Source: Pseudomonas borbori
GTDB lineage: Bacteria > Pseudomonadota > Gammaproteobacteria > Pseudomonadales > Pseudomonadaceae
NCBI RefSeq assembly: GCF_900115555.1
Contig: NZ_FOWX01000014.1
Coordinates: 1 to 64,000 of the forward strand
Direction of reading: 5' to 3'
DNA length: 64,000 nt
Of the stretch, positions 20,368 through 28,464 are shown piece after piece. The position numbers were made by a program, and so were the translations under genes. Numbering within the stretch: position 1 is the first letter of the stretch; every line of letters begins with the position of its first letter. Below the pieces are notes generated by a model. That model searched no databases, was not told the origin of the DNA, and worked only from the letters and a program-made list of their open reading frames with translations.

Positions 20368-21550
20368 CCTTCGCCACCGGCGGCAGCTCGCTGGCGTCGG
20401 CCGGTCGCGGCTTGACCGTCATCTCCGGACGCAGGCGCAGCAGCCCCGCTACTGCGACCCGCTCGCCCGCCTGCAGCCCGGACTCGATCACCCAGTTGCT
20501 GCCGAGCCGCTGGCCCACCTGCACCTGGCGCACCTCCACGGTGTCGTCCGGCTTGATGACGAACACCCGATGCACCGACTGCAACTCGCTGACCGCCCGT
20601 TGCGGCAACAGGATCGCCCCCTTGATCTCGTCTGCATCGAAACGGACCCGCGCGAACATGCCCGGACGCAACAAGCCCTGACTGTTGGGAAACTCGGCCT
20701 CGATGGTCAGCGCCCCAGTGGTGGGATCGATATTACGGTCGACCTTGGTGGGCACCCCGCGGTGCTCGTAGAGGCTGCCATCGGCCAGGATCAGGGTCAG
20801 CGGCAGCCGGCCCATCTTGTCCATGCTGCCATCGGCGGAGCGGTTGCCCTGTTGCTGCTCGGCCAGCCGCCGCGCCGCATTCAGGTAGCCCCGCTCGGTG
20901 ATGGAAACCCGCACCGCGATGGGGTCGGTGCGCGATATCACGTTGAGCAGCCCGCCGTTGTTGCGCTGGCTGACGAAGTCCCCCACCTCGGCTTCCGACA
21001 AGCCGATCAGGCCACGTTCGGGCGCATGGATCTTGGTGTAGCCGAGCTCGATCTGCGCCAGCTCTACCTGGGCTTTGGCCGCTTCCACGTAACTCTTCGC
21101 CGCATCATGGTTGGCGACGGCGGCATCCAGATCCAGCTTGCTGACCGCGTTGATCTCGGCCAACGGCCGGATGCGGTTGAGATCCGACTTGGCCTTGACC
21201 AGGCTGGTCTGGGCCTGCGCCTGCATCGCCTGCGCCTGGGCGACCTTGGCCTGGAACGGCTGCGGGTCGATGGTGTAGAGCAGCGCGCCCTGGTCGACGA
21301 AGGTACCCTCCTTGAAATGAATCCCGTCGAGAAAGCCATCGACCCTGGCGCGGATGGTCACGTCGGTGGAGCCGATGGTTTCACCGATCACATCCAGCGG
21401 AATGCTCACGTCTTGCGCGTCGACGGTAACGAAAGGAATTTCCAGTACGGCGGGCGGTGGCGGTTGCTTGGGTTCGCAACCGCTCAGCACCATCTGCACA
21501 ATCGCGAACGCCATCCCCAGAGCCAGACGTTGGTGGTTATTCTTTGGCAC
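20351..21550 (-). CDS. RND efflux periplasmic adaptor (membrane fusion) lipoprotein
   Basis: This 399-residue protein has a lipoprotein signal (V-L-S-G-C), a lipoyl-like domain split around a coiled-coil hairpin (residues about 60-190), then beta-barrel and membrane-proximal domains ending near R-L-R-P-E-M-T-V-K. It bridges the permease and the outer-membrane factor. It is the first gene of the pump operon. A 282-bp gap separates it from the DUF4239 gene upstream, so it may have its own promoter there; no operator was recognised. The most similar well-known proteins are MexE-like adaptors. Confidence 0.93.
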   Translation of the reverse strand: MPKNNHQRLALGMAFAIVQMVLSGCEPKQPPPPAVLEIPFVTVDAQDVSIPLDVIGETIGSTDVTIRARVDGFLDGIHFKEGTFVDQGALLYTIDPQPFQAKVAQAQAMQAQAQTSLVKAKSDLNRIRPLAEINAVSKLDLDAAVANHDAAKSYVEAAKAQVELAQIELGYTKIHAPERGLIGLSEAEVGDFVSQRNNGGLLNVISRTDPIAVRVSITERGYLNAARRLAEQQQGNRSADGSMDKMGRLPLTLILADGSLYEHRGVPTKVDRNIDPTTGALTIEAEFPNSQGLLRPGMFARVRFDADEIKGAILLPQRAVSELQSVHRVFVIKPDDTVEVRQVQVGQRLGSNWVIESGLQAGERVAVAGLLRLRPEMTVKPRPADASELPPVAKGGKNG

Positions 21551-21832
21551 GCTGCTTCCCCTTCAACGATGGTCGCCCCTCGACAACAGCCTCGGGTGCG
21601 CCGCAGTCACACGAATCACCTTACAGGCCAGCGGTAGCCCGCTCGTGAAAAATCCCTATTGGTTACCCTTTGCCGATCCAGGCTTGAAAAAACGGCAAGC
21701 AGCACTCGCTACGGTCATTGGATTGTCGTCGGCTCGCGCCCCCATGCAGCGCGCCTGAGCCATAGCGGTGGGATCAAGCACCGCTCATCTGTCGCACGCT
21801 CCAGTATGGTTAAGGTTGGGTGATTTGCCATA

Positions 21833-22657
21833 TCAGTTGCCTCCTTGAGGCATATCCTGGGTCTTGCGGCGAATTTCGAAGGTTGTCGACATCTCCTCCC
21901 TGAGTACCACCAACGGCTGTTGCGATGCGGCAAAATAGCCACTCTCCGGGCGGTCGAGCGAGGCGATCAGCGCCACCACCACGGCGAACGAGATGGCCAG
22001 GGCCGGTGTTGCCCAGGAGCGCCTGGAACCGGCAATCGCGGTCTGGTAGCCGAACCCGGCCATGGCCAGGACCATAAGCGCAGCCAGCACCAGCCATATT
22101 TCGTCCGGAAGTCGCGTTTCCAGGGCGATGGTCACCCGCAATGCATGAAAATTGATCAGCTCGTTCAGCGATTCGATATAGAGGGCGGCGACATCCGAGT
22201 TCATGTCCACACGGGCATTGGCAACCGCCATTTCCCATAGTTGCCGGTGGATGCGCCCCGAGTCGACCACGACCCTGCGGATGTCGCCGGGCGCCCGCGT
22301 CAGCGCCGCCGCCAGACGCAAGTCCACGTATTCGCCGAAAAGCGCCGCGGCCTTGTCGCGATCGGCGTCCGGCAGAAAATCGGCACGCAGGAAGGCCGTG
22401 CGGATCGCATTGGCATCCTCGCGCACCAGCGCCTTGCGCGTGTCGAAGCGCTCGGACACGATCGCGAAGGTGAAGGCCAGGATGAACGCCAGCAGGCCCA
22501 TGGTGGCGCCCGTGATCCCCGACGATGGTGACTCCTTCTCGTCCTCGGAGCGATTGTGAATGAAATGCCCAAGCCGGTATCCCGCCTCGATGGCGATCAC
22601 CACCACGAGGACCGTCAGTACGAAAAACCCGACGATGGAAAGCCCATCAAAGCCCAT
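21833..22657 (-). CDS. DUF4239 (bestrophin-like) membrane protein
   Basis: This 274-residue protein has one N-terminal membrane segment, a second at about 50-68, a soluble middle of about 110 residues and two C-terminal membrane segments (about 185-235). The arrangement and the conserved G-A-T-M-G-L-L-A-F-I-L-A-F-T-F match the DUF4239 family, sometimes called bestrophin-like. Biochemical function is unknown; an ion-channel role is only suggested by the name. It sits between the RND operon and the DUF3313 lipoprotein, on the same strand, with 220-280 bp gaps on both sides. Confidence 0.8.
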   Translation of the reverse strand: MGFDGLSIVGFFVLTVLVVVIAIEAGYRLGHFIHNRSEDEKESPSSGITGATMGLLAFILAFTFAIVSERFDTRKALVREDANAIRTAFLRADFLPDADRDKAAALFGEYVDLRLAAALTRAPGDIRRVVVDSGRIHRQLWEMAVANARVDMNSDVAALYIESLNELINFHALRVTIALETRLPDEIWLVLAALMVLAMAGFGYQTAIAGSRRSWATPALAISFAVVVALIASLDRPESGYFAASQQPLVVLREEMSTTFEIRRKTQDMPQGGN

Positions 22658-22877
22658 ACAACCCTCTCTTGGCGCAACCCCGCGGTCATTCCTCGCGACC
22701 CCACTTCCATCGCGATGATGTTCGGCGCCGGCACCGATGCTGCACGGCGCCTACGCGAATATGCCGCGCCTCGGCAGACACCGAATCCAGATCCAGAAAC
22801 CGCATACCCACTGCGCTGGCGACCGGTGATCTGTAGCCAATGAGTTGGTACCTCTTGGCATTGATTGCCGTACCGAC

Positions 22878-23543
22878 TTACTCGAACTTTTCGATATCGC
22901 GCACGATGCCGTCGATCACGCCCTTGAGGGTGGCCAGGGTGACCTGTGCCTCCTTGTTCTCCAGTTCCTTGCCATAGCCCTTGCGCACCACCCGCAGCAC
23001 CGGCTGGCCGGTGCTGGCATCGAGCAATTCGGCCTCGACGAACAGCTCCGTGGTGCGATCACGGGCACCGGTGGCGCTGGTAGTAGCGGCCACGACCAGG
23101 GCGATAGGAATCACCTCGTAGGGCTTGAGTCCTTCGGCCTTGGTGTCCACGCCGGTAATCGCGGCACGCAGGATCAGGGTTTGCGGGCCGGGCTTGGTCC
23201 CCTCCTCATGCACCTGGATGCGCCGGCCAAAGGCGGCCTTGACCTGTTCGGAGGTGTAGGTCTGCAACTGATTCAGCGCCGGCGCGCCGATCTGCTCGGA
23301 TGGACTCGGGGTGGGATAGAAGCCGATCTCCTGCACGATCATGTGCTGGTAGTTGTCGAAGTTGAAACCGGGCGCCAGCCAGCGCAGCACCGGCTGGCCA
23401 GTTGCGGAAGTGGCAGGTTGCAGCTGCGAGTAGTCGGCCAGGAAGCCGGAATATTGCTCCGGCTCGGTGACCTTCGATGCGCAGCCCGCGAGTAGCACTG
23501 CGCAAAGCAGTGAGCCGATGACGACAAGACGTGAACGTTGCAT
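22878..23543 (-). CDS. DUF3313 lipoprotein
   Basis: This 221-residue protein has a lipobox at L-L-A-G-C (about residues 14-18), followed by K-V-T-E-P-E-Q-Y-S-G-F-L, the start typical of DUF3313 proteins, and a mixed alpha/beta body. The ATG at 23543 was chosen for the AGGAG eight bases upstream and because it places the signal peptide correctly; the frame is open further back to a TTG. It is expected in the outer or inner membrane facing the periplasm. Function is unknown. Its position between a decarboxylase/antiporter operon and a pump resembles that of the Slp lipoprotein in the enteric acid fitness island, but the sequence is unrelated as far as I can see. Confidence 0.82.
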   Translation of the reverse strand: MQRSRLVVIGSLLCAVLLAGCASKVTEPEQYSGFLADYSQLQPATSATGQPVLRWLAPGFNFDNYQHMIVQEIGFYPTPSPSEQIGAPALNQLQTYTSEQVKAAFGRRIQVHEEGTKPGPQTLILRAAITGVDTKAEGLKPYEVIPIALVVAATTSATGARDRTTELFVEAELLDASTGQPVLRVVRKGYGKELENKEAQVTLATLKGVIDGIVRDIEKFE

Positions 23544-23586
23544 GGTGATACTCCTATGGATCAGTAATGTCTGTGTGGGCAACTGA

Positions 23587-23775
23587 CAGACCGTTGAAAA
23601 TCTGCCTACGTTGGCAATACGGCAGGACTCGCGTGCGAGCCCAGTGCGCTTTTGCTTCGCTACGCTCCTCCCTTCGGCAACTGCCTGCGGCTGTTACTGC
23701 GCTACGGCTGCTTTCGTGGGGCCGCCTAGGCCTTGTCTTGACCGCCTCGCCTAGGTTTTTCCACGGCCTCGCTAG
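23587..23775. repeat. 189-bp palindromic repeat, longer relative of the element at 10138-10197
   Basis: CAGACCGTTGAAAATCTGCC at the left is the counterpart of the minus-strand reading of the 60-bp element; over 37 bases 30 match. The right end GTTTTTCCACGGCC and CGCTAG matches that element's right end as well. The interior adds about 130 bases of GC-rich sequence with small inverted repeats. The right end overlaps the stop codon of the binding-protein gene at 23772-23774. Confidence 0.6.
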
Positions 23776-24671
23776 GGCAACGCATAGACCCGCGACAGGA
23801 TCTGGATCATCTCGCCCGGTTCGCCGAAGTATTTCGTGTAGAGCTGCTCGAGTTCGCCCGAGCGGTACAGGTCGCTCAGCACGGTATCCACCAGCAGGCG
23901 GAAATCCTCGTCGTCGCGCTCGAGTGCCATGGACACCGGGGCGATCTCGAAGATGCGATCGAGCACCATCAACTCGTCGGCGGCCTGCTGCTCCTGCACG
24001 TTGCTCTGCAGCAGCATGCGCTCGGCAAAGAACGCATCGACTTTGCCTTCGGCCACCCGTTGCACGCCCTGCGCGTGGCTGTCGACCACGACCAGGCTGG
24101 CGATCACGCCGAGCCGGCGCAGTTTGTCGCGCACCCAGTCTTCGGTGACGCCGCCTTCGAGGGTGGCAAAGCTGTGATTGGCCAGCCCCTGGTTGATGGT
24201 GGCGCGCCAGGTCGGGCCGCTGTGCACCGCCTCGCCATTGAGCGCATTCACCAACCCGGGGGCGGCGTTCTTGCGTACCACCACGGAGAGACCGGCGGTG
24301 TACACCGGCTGCGAGTAGCTCACCGACTTGCGCCGCTCCAGGGTTTCCGGCGAAGGGGTACAGAAGATGTCGACCTTGCCCGAGCTGATGGCGTCGAGAG
24401 CCTGATCAATGCTCAGCGCCTGATAGCGCACCTGCATGTCGGCCAGGCCCAAGCCGGTCTTGAGGCCGTCGGCGATCTTCAGGCACAGGTCGATGGCGTA
24501 GCCGCCGACCTTGCCGTCCTTCTCACTGGTGAACGGCGCCAGGTCGGGCACATAGCCCAGGGTGAAGGTGTTGCTCGTGCGCACGCGCTCGAGGGTATCG
24601 GCGCCGGCCAGCATCGGCAGCAGCGCGAACAGGCCGGTAAGCAACAGGCTGATGGTTTTGCGTGGCTTCAT
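23772..24671 (-). CDS. periplasmic amino-acid-binding protein (PF00497 type), orphan
   Basis: This 299-residue protein has a signal peptide (cleavage near residue 23 after M-L-A-G-A) and the SBP_bac_3 pattern: T-L-G-Y-V-P-D-L-A-P-F, then G-K-V-G-G-Y-A-I-D-L-C, then L-D-A-I-S-S-G-K-V-D-I-F-C and a C-terminal G-E-L-E-Q-L-Y-T-K-Y-F-G. It should bind an amino acid or related cation in the periplasm. The ATG at 24671 sits seven bases after AGGA; an ATG at 24677 is too close. It follows the PotE-type antiporter by 53 bases on the same strand, without ABC permease genes. A supply or sensing role for the decarboxylation cycle is inferred. The stop codon lies in the end of a repeat. Confidence 0.88.
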   Translation of the reverse strand: MKPRKTISLLLTGLFALLPMLAGADTLERVRTSNTFTLGYVPDLAPFTSEKDGKVGGYAIDLCLKIADGLKTGLGLADMQVRYQALSIDQALDAISSGKVDIFCTPSPETLERRKSVSYSQPVYTAGLSVVVRKNAAPGLVNALNGEAVHSGPTWRATINQGLANHSFATLEGGVTEDWVRDKLRRLGVIASLVVVDSHAQGVQRVAEGKVDAFFAERMLLQSNVQEQQAADELMVLDRIFEIAPVSMALERDDEDFRLLVDTVLSDLYRSGELEQLYTKYFGEPGEMIQILSRVYALP

Positions 24672-24724
24672 GTTCATATCCTGATCCCTACATTCAGATG
24701 TCTTGGCAATCCGGAATACAGTGC

Positions 24725-26059
24725 CTAGGACCTTGCAGCCGCGGCGGCCGCTCGTTCGTCGACAAAGTTCTTGGCAATGAAGCCGTAGAGCAGGTATCCG
24801 ATCGCCAGGACGATGGTGGCGCCGAATACCGCGTCCTTGCCGGAGGCATAGATGGCGTAGTACGAGTAGGCCATCGCCACCAGCAGCGCCGCGACGTTGC
24901 GGGTATAGACCGCCGGGCTGACCTTGGCCTTGTGCATGATCACCAGCAAGCCGGTGAGCGCGGTGACGTAGGGAATCAGGTTGGTCACCGCCGCCAGACC
25001 GACCAGCTTGCCGAACTGCTCGCTGGCGTTGGGCGAGATGGTCGACAGCGCCATCACGGTCTGCAGCACGCCGCAGACGATCATGCCGATGATCGGTGCA
25101 TTCGCCGCGGTGACTTTGGCGAACAGCTTGGGAAACATGCCCTGGTCGGCGGTCATCTTGGCGGTCTGCGCCAGGGTGAACTGCCAGCCGAGCAGCGAGC
25201 CGAGGCAGGCCATCACCGCCAGCGCCATGATGATGTTGCCGACCATGGGGTTGAACATTTGGGCGTAGACATAGGCGAACGGCGCCGAGGAGTTGGCCAG
25301 TTCGGCGTTCGGCACTATGCCCTGGATCACCGTGGTCGAGAGCACGTACACCACCGCGGCGCCGAGGGTGCCGAACAGGCAGGCCAGCGGCACGTCGCGC
25401 TTGGGATTCTCCACCGCATCGGAGCTCTGCGCCGCCGACTCCATACCGAGGAAGGCCCACAGGGTCAACGGAATGCTCTGGGTGATGGCGTCGCTGACGG
25501 CGATATTGTTCGGGTTCCAGGCGGCGGCGAACACCTCCGTGTCGAACCAGAACCAGCCGATCACGCTGAGACCTGCCACCGGGATGATCACGCCCCAGAC
25601 GGTGATCGCACCGAGCTTGCCAGTGATGCTCGGCCCGCCGAAGTTGGCAATGGTGGTCAACCACAGCAGCACGATGAGGCCGATGCACAGCTGCATGGCA
25701 CCGCTGCCCAGCCAGGGGATGAACGACGACAGGTAGCCTATCGCGGAAATACCGATGGCCACGTTGCCGATCGCCAGCGACAGGAAGTAAAGGAACGAAC
25801 AGAGAAAGAACGCCGACTTGCCGTGGGCCTCCTCGCTGTAGGCCGACATGCCGCCCGAACGATTGCAGAAGATGCCGCACTGGGCGAAGCAGTAGGCGAT
25901 GGCCATGGAGCCGATCGCGGTGACGATCCAGGACAGTAGCGAGACCGCGCCCAGTTGCGCCATGTTCGCCGGCAGCATGATGATGCCCGAGCCCATCATG
26001 TTCACCGCCACCAGCGTGGTGAGCCCCATGAGGCTCATTTTCTTGCTTGAATCAGCCAT
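24725..26059 (-). CDS. PotE-type amino acid/polyamine antiporter (APC family)
   Basis: This 444-residue protein has twelve hydrophobic segments and reads closely along E. coli PotE: V-N-M-M-G-S-G-I-I-M-L-P in TM1, I-T-V-W-G-V-I-I-P-V in the middle, then T-L-W-A-F-L-G-M-E-S and G-S-L-L-G-W-Q-F-T. These antiporters exchange a decarboxylation product for its precursor (putrescine for ornithine, agmatine for arginine, cadaverine for lysine). AAGGAG stands seven bases before the ATG. It lies 66 bases after two decarboxylase genes, one AdiA-like, so arginine/agmatine exchange is also possible although the sequence is closer to PotE than to AdiC. The gene has a frame open upstream that is not needed. 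Confidence 0.9.
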   Translation of the reverse strand: MADSSKKMSLMGLTTLVAVNMMGSGIIMLPANMAQLGAVSLLSWIVTAIGSMAIAYCFAQCGIFCNRSGGMSAYSEEAHGKSAFFLCSFLYFLSLAIGNVAIGISAIGYLSSFIPWLGSGAMQLCIGLIVLLWLTTIANFGGPSITGKLGAITVWGVIIPVAGLSVIGWFWFDTEVFAAAWNPNNIAVSDAITQSIPLTLWAFLGMESAAQSSDAVENPKRDVPLACLFGTLGAAVVYVLSTTVIQGIVPNAELANSSAPFAYVYAQMFNPMVGNIIMALAVMACLGSLLGWQFTLAQTAKMTADQGMFPKLFAKVTAANAPIIGMIVCGVLQTVMALSTISPNASEQFGKLVGLAAVTNLIPYVTALTGLLVIMHKAKVSPAVYTRNVAALLVAMAYSYYAIYASGKDAVFGATIVLAIGYLLYGFIAKNFVDERAAAAAARS

Positions 26060-26125
26060 ACCAGACTCCTTGCTCAGCTCGCAGCGGTGGCCCGGGGCGC
26101 GCATCGGCGCTCTGGGTGACTAGTG

Positions 26126-28426
26126 TTACTGCTTGACCACATAGACCCTGTAGGTAAGTTGACCCTGAGCGTCGCGCTCGACCTCGACCCCATGGTTGTC
26201 ATGGCCGAAGCCGGGAAAATGGCTATCGAACAGTTCCATCGCCAGCAGGTAGTCGATGATGGCGCGCTTGTCGGCACCGGCCTTTTCCCCCGGCATCATC
26301 AGCGGAATGCCCGGCGGGTAGGGAACGATCTGCACGGCGACGGTGCGATCGAGCATGTCGCGCACGGCGATCTGCTCGATCTCGCCCTTGACCAGCCGGG
26401 CGTAGGTATCGCGCGGCGAGGAAACCGGGTCGGGTAGCAGACTGAAGGCCGCATCCATGTTGTGCAGCAGGCGCGAGGCCAGCATCTCCTGGTGCATCTC
26501 TTCGGCCAGATCGCGCAGGCCCATGCCGGCATAGCGCTCGGCATGACTGGCCAGCAGATCGGGCATCACCAGCTCCAGCGACGAGTTGCCGTCGTAGTGG
26601 CGCTTGAACTCCATGAGGCCGGCGGCCAGCGAGCCCCACTTGCCTTTGGTCACGCCCAGGCTGAACAGCAGCAGGATGGAGTAGGGTTCGGTTTTTTCCA
26701 CCACGATGCCGCGACTGGAGAGGAAGGAGGACACCAGCGGCGCCGGGATGCCGCTGCTCTGCATCTCGCCTTCCAGCGTCTGCCCCGGGGTCAGCACCGT
26801 GACCTTGATCGGGTCGAGCATGCAGTAGTCGGAGCCCAGGTCGCCGAAGCCGTGCCAGCGGGCGTTGGGCTTGAGCACCCAGGCATCGCCATGGTGGAGG
26901 CGCTGCGGGTCGAGGTCGGCGAACGGCACGCCATCGACCTCGTCCGGCTGCCAGACGCCGAACCACCAGTCTTGCGGATCGCGTATGTGAATCTCGTTGC
27001 TCATGCGCACCATGGCCTGGCGAAAAGCGATGGCTTCGCCGATCGACTCGTCGGTGAGGTACTCGCCGGCGTCATCCATCATCTTGGTCGACACATCGGT
27101 GGAGGCGATGATGCTGTACTGCGGCGAGGTGGAGGTGTGCATCATGAAGGCTTCGTTGAACAGCGCCGGTTTGACCGGTACCTTGCCCGAGCGGATATGG
27201 ATCATCGAGGCCTGCGACAGCGCCGCGAGCAGCTTGTGGGTCGAGTGGGTCACGGTCACCGTGGCATCGTCGGCATGCCGCTCGCCGCGGTGCATGCCGT
27301 AGCGCCCTTCGTACAGCGGGTTGAACCGCGCGTAGGCGTACCAGGCCTCGTCGTAGTGGATGCGATCGACCGACTGGCTCAACTCGCGGGTGGTGGTCTG
27401 CACGTTGTAGCAGAGACCGTCGTAGGTCGAATTGGTCAGCACCGCCAGCACCGGACGCGCCTGCTTGTCGCGCGCCAGCGGGCTGTCGGCGAGCTTCTGC
27501 GCCACCGCTGCGGGGGTCAGCTCGCTGTGCGGCACCGGGCCGATCAGGCCGCGCGCGTTGCGCCGCGGGCGCAGGTACAGCGGCACCGCGCCGGACTGGT
27601 TCAGCGCGTAGTTCAGCGACTTGTGGCAGTTGCGGTCGACCAGCACGGCATCACCGTCGGTCACCGCCGAGTGCAGGACCATCTGGTTGCTGGCCGAACT
27701 GCCACCGACCGAGAAGAACGAGTAGTCGGCGCCGAACACACGGGCAGCGTACTTCTCCGCCTCGGCCACCGGGCCGGAGTGGTCGTTCAGCGAACCCAGC
27801 TGGCCGACCGAGACGCTGAGGTCGGAGCGCAGCATCTGCTCGCCGTAGAAATCGAGGAAGCTGCGCCCCACCGCGGTCTTCATGAAGGCAGTGCCGCCGG
27901 TGTGGCCGGGGGTGTGCCAGGAGTATTCGCAGGTGTCGGCGAAGTTGACCAGGGCTCCGAAGAATGGCGGCAGGATGGTGTCGAGGTAGCGGCGGGCAGC
28001 CGCCTGGATGCGCCCGGCGATGAATTCGGGGCTGTCTTCCGGTTGCCAGATGAAGCCATCGATGTTCTCGAGGAACGCTAAGGGCACCCGGCTCTGATGC
28101 GCCTGGCTCATGCCCAGGATGATCGGCAGCTGGGCGGTGCGCCGACGGATCAGGCGGATGACCTGCAGCGCCTTGTCCAGATCGTGCTCGCACAGGCCCC
28201 AGCCGAGGATCACGCAGGAATAGGCCGGGTCGGCACGGAAGGCGATTTCCGCGTCCTCCAGGGAGCCAACCATCTCCACTTCGATCTCATGGGCCTGCAG
28301 TGCCCGGCCAATCGCCTGGGCGCTGTGGGTGACGATGCTGTCTTCAACTCCACGGGTGCTGAGTACGATGAGCACCGGAAAGCGCTGCGCCAGGGAGGTG
28401 GGTAGCGCGGTTGGCGAATGAGACAT
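26126..28426 (-). CDS. Orn/Lys/Arg decarboxylase, LdcA-like, substrate undecided
   Basis: This 766-residue fold-type I PLP decarboxylase has an N-terminal wing (receiver-like) domain to about residue 150, then the PLP core with S-W-H-T-P-G-H-T-G-G (169-178) and D-R-N-C-H-K (264-269). The PLP lysine is K398 in T-H-S-T-H-K, and a C-terminal domain carries P-Y-P-P-G-I-P-L-M-M-P-G-E. Several stretches (L-R-S-D-L-S-V-S-V, D-W-W-F-G-V-W-Q-P) read like P. aeruginosa lysine decarboxylase LdcA rather than AdiA. GCAGGAG precedes the ATG. It follows the AdiA-like gene by 38 bases, so the two are co-transcribed. It may act on lysine, ornithine or arginine, or form mixed oligomers. Confidence 0.9.
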   Translation of the reverse strand: MSHSPTALPTSLAQRFPVLIVLSTRGVEDSIVTHSAQAIGRALQAHEIEVEMVGSLEDAEIAFRADPAYSCVILGWGLCEHDLDKALQVIRLIRRRTAQLPIILGMSQAHQSRVPLAFLENIDGFIWQPEDSPEFIAGRIQAAARRYLDTILPPFFGALVNFADTCEYSWHTPGHTGGTAFMKTAVGRSFLDFYGEQMLRSDLSVSVGQLGSLNDHSGPVAEAEKYAARVFGADYSFFSVGGSSASNQMVLHSAVTDGDAVLVDRNCHKSLNYALNQSGAVPLYLRPRRNARGLIGPVPHSELTPAAVAQKLADSPLARDKQARPVLAVLTNSTYDGLCYNVQTTTRELSQSVDRIHYDEAWYAYARFNPLYEGRYGMHRGERHADDATVTVTHSTHKLLAALSQASMIHIRSGKVPVKPALFNEAFMMHTSTSPQYSIIASTDVSTKMMDDAGEYLTDESIGEAIAFRQAMVRMSNEIHIRDPQDWWFGVWQPDEVDGVPFADLDPQRLHHGDAWVLKPNARWHGFGDLGSDYCMLDPIKVTVLTPGQTLEGEMQSSGIPAPLVSSFLSSRGIVVEKTEPYSILLLFSLGVTKGKWGSLAAGLMEFKRHYDGNSSLELVMPDLLASHAERYAGMGLRDLAEEMHQEMLASRLLHNMDAAFSLLPDPVSSPRDTYARLVKGEIEQIAVRDMLDRTVAVQIVPYPPGIPLMMPGEKAGADKRAIIDYLLAMELFDSHFPGFGHDNHGVEVERDAQGQLTYRVYVVKQ

Positions 28427-28464
28427 GAGAGACTCCTGCAGTGATAGAGGTGGCAGCACTCGCC

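Noticed and set aside
24672..25880. Upstream extension of the binding-protein frame to 702 codons
   Set aside because: The extension lies within the antiporter gene read in another frame; the signal peptide and ribosome site place the start at 24671.
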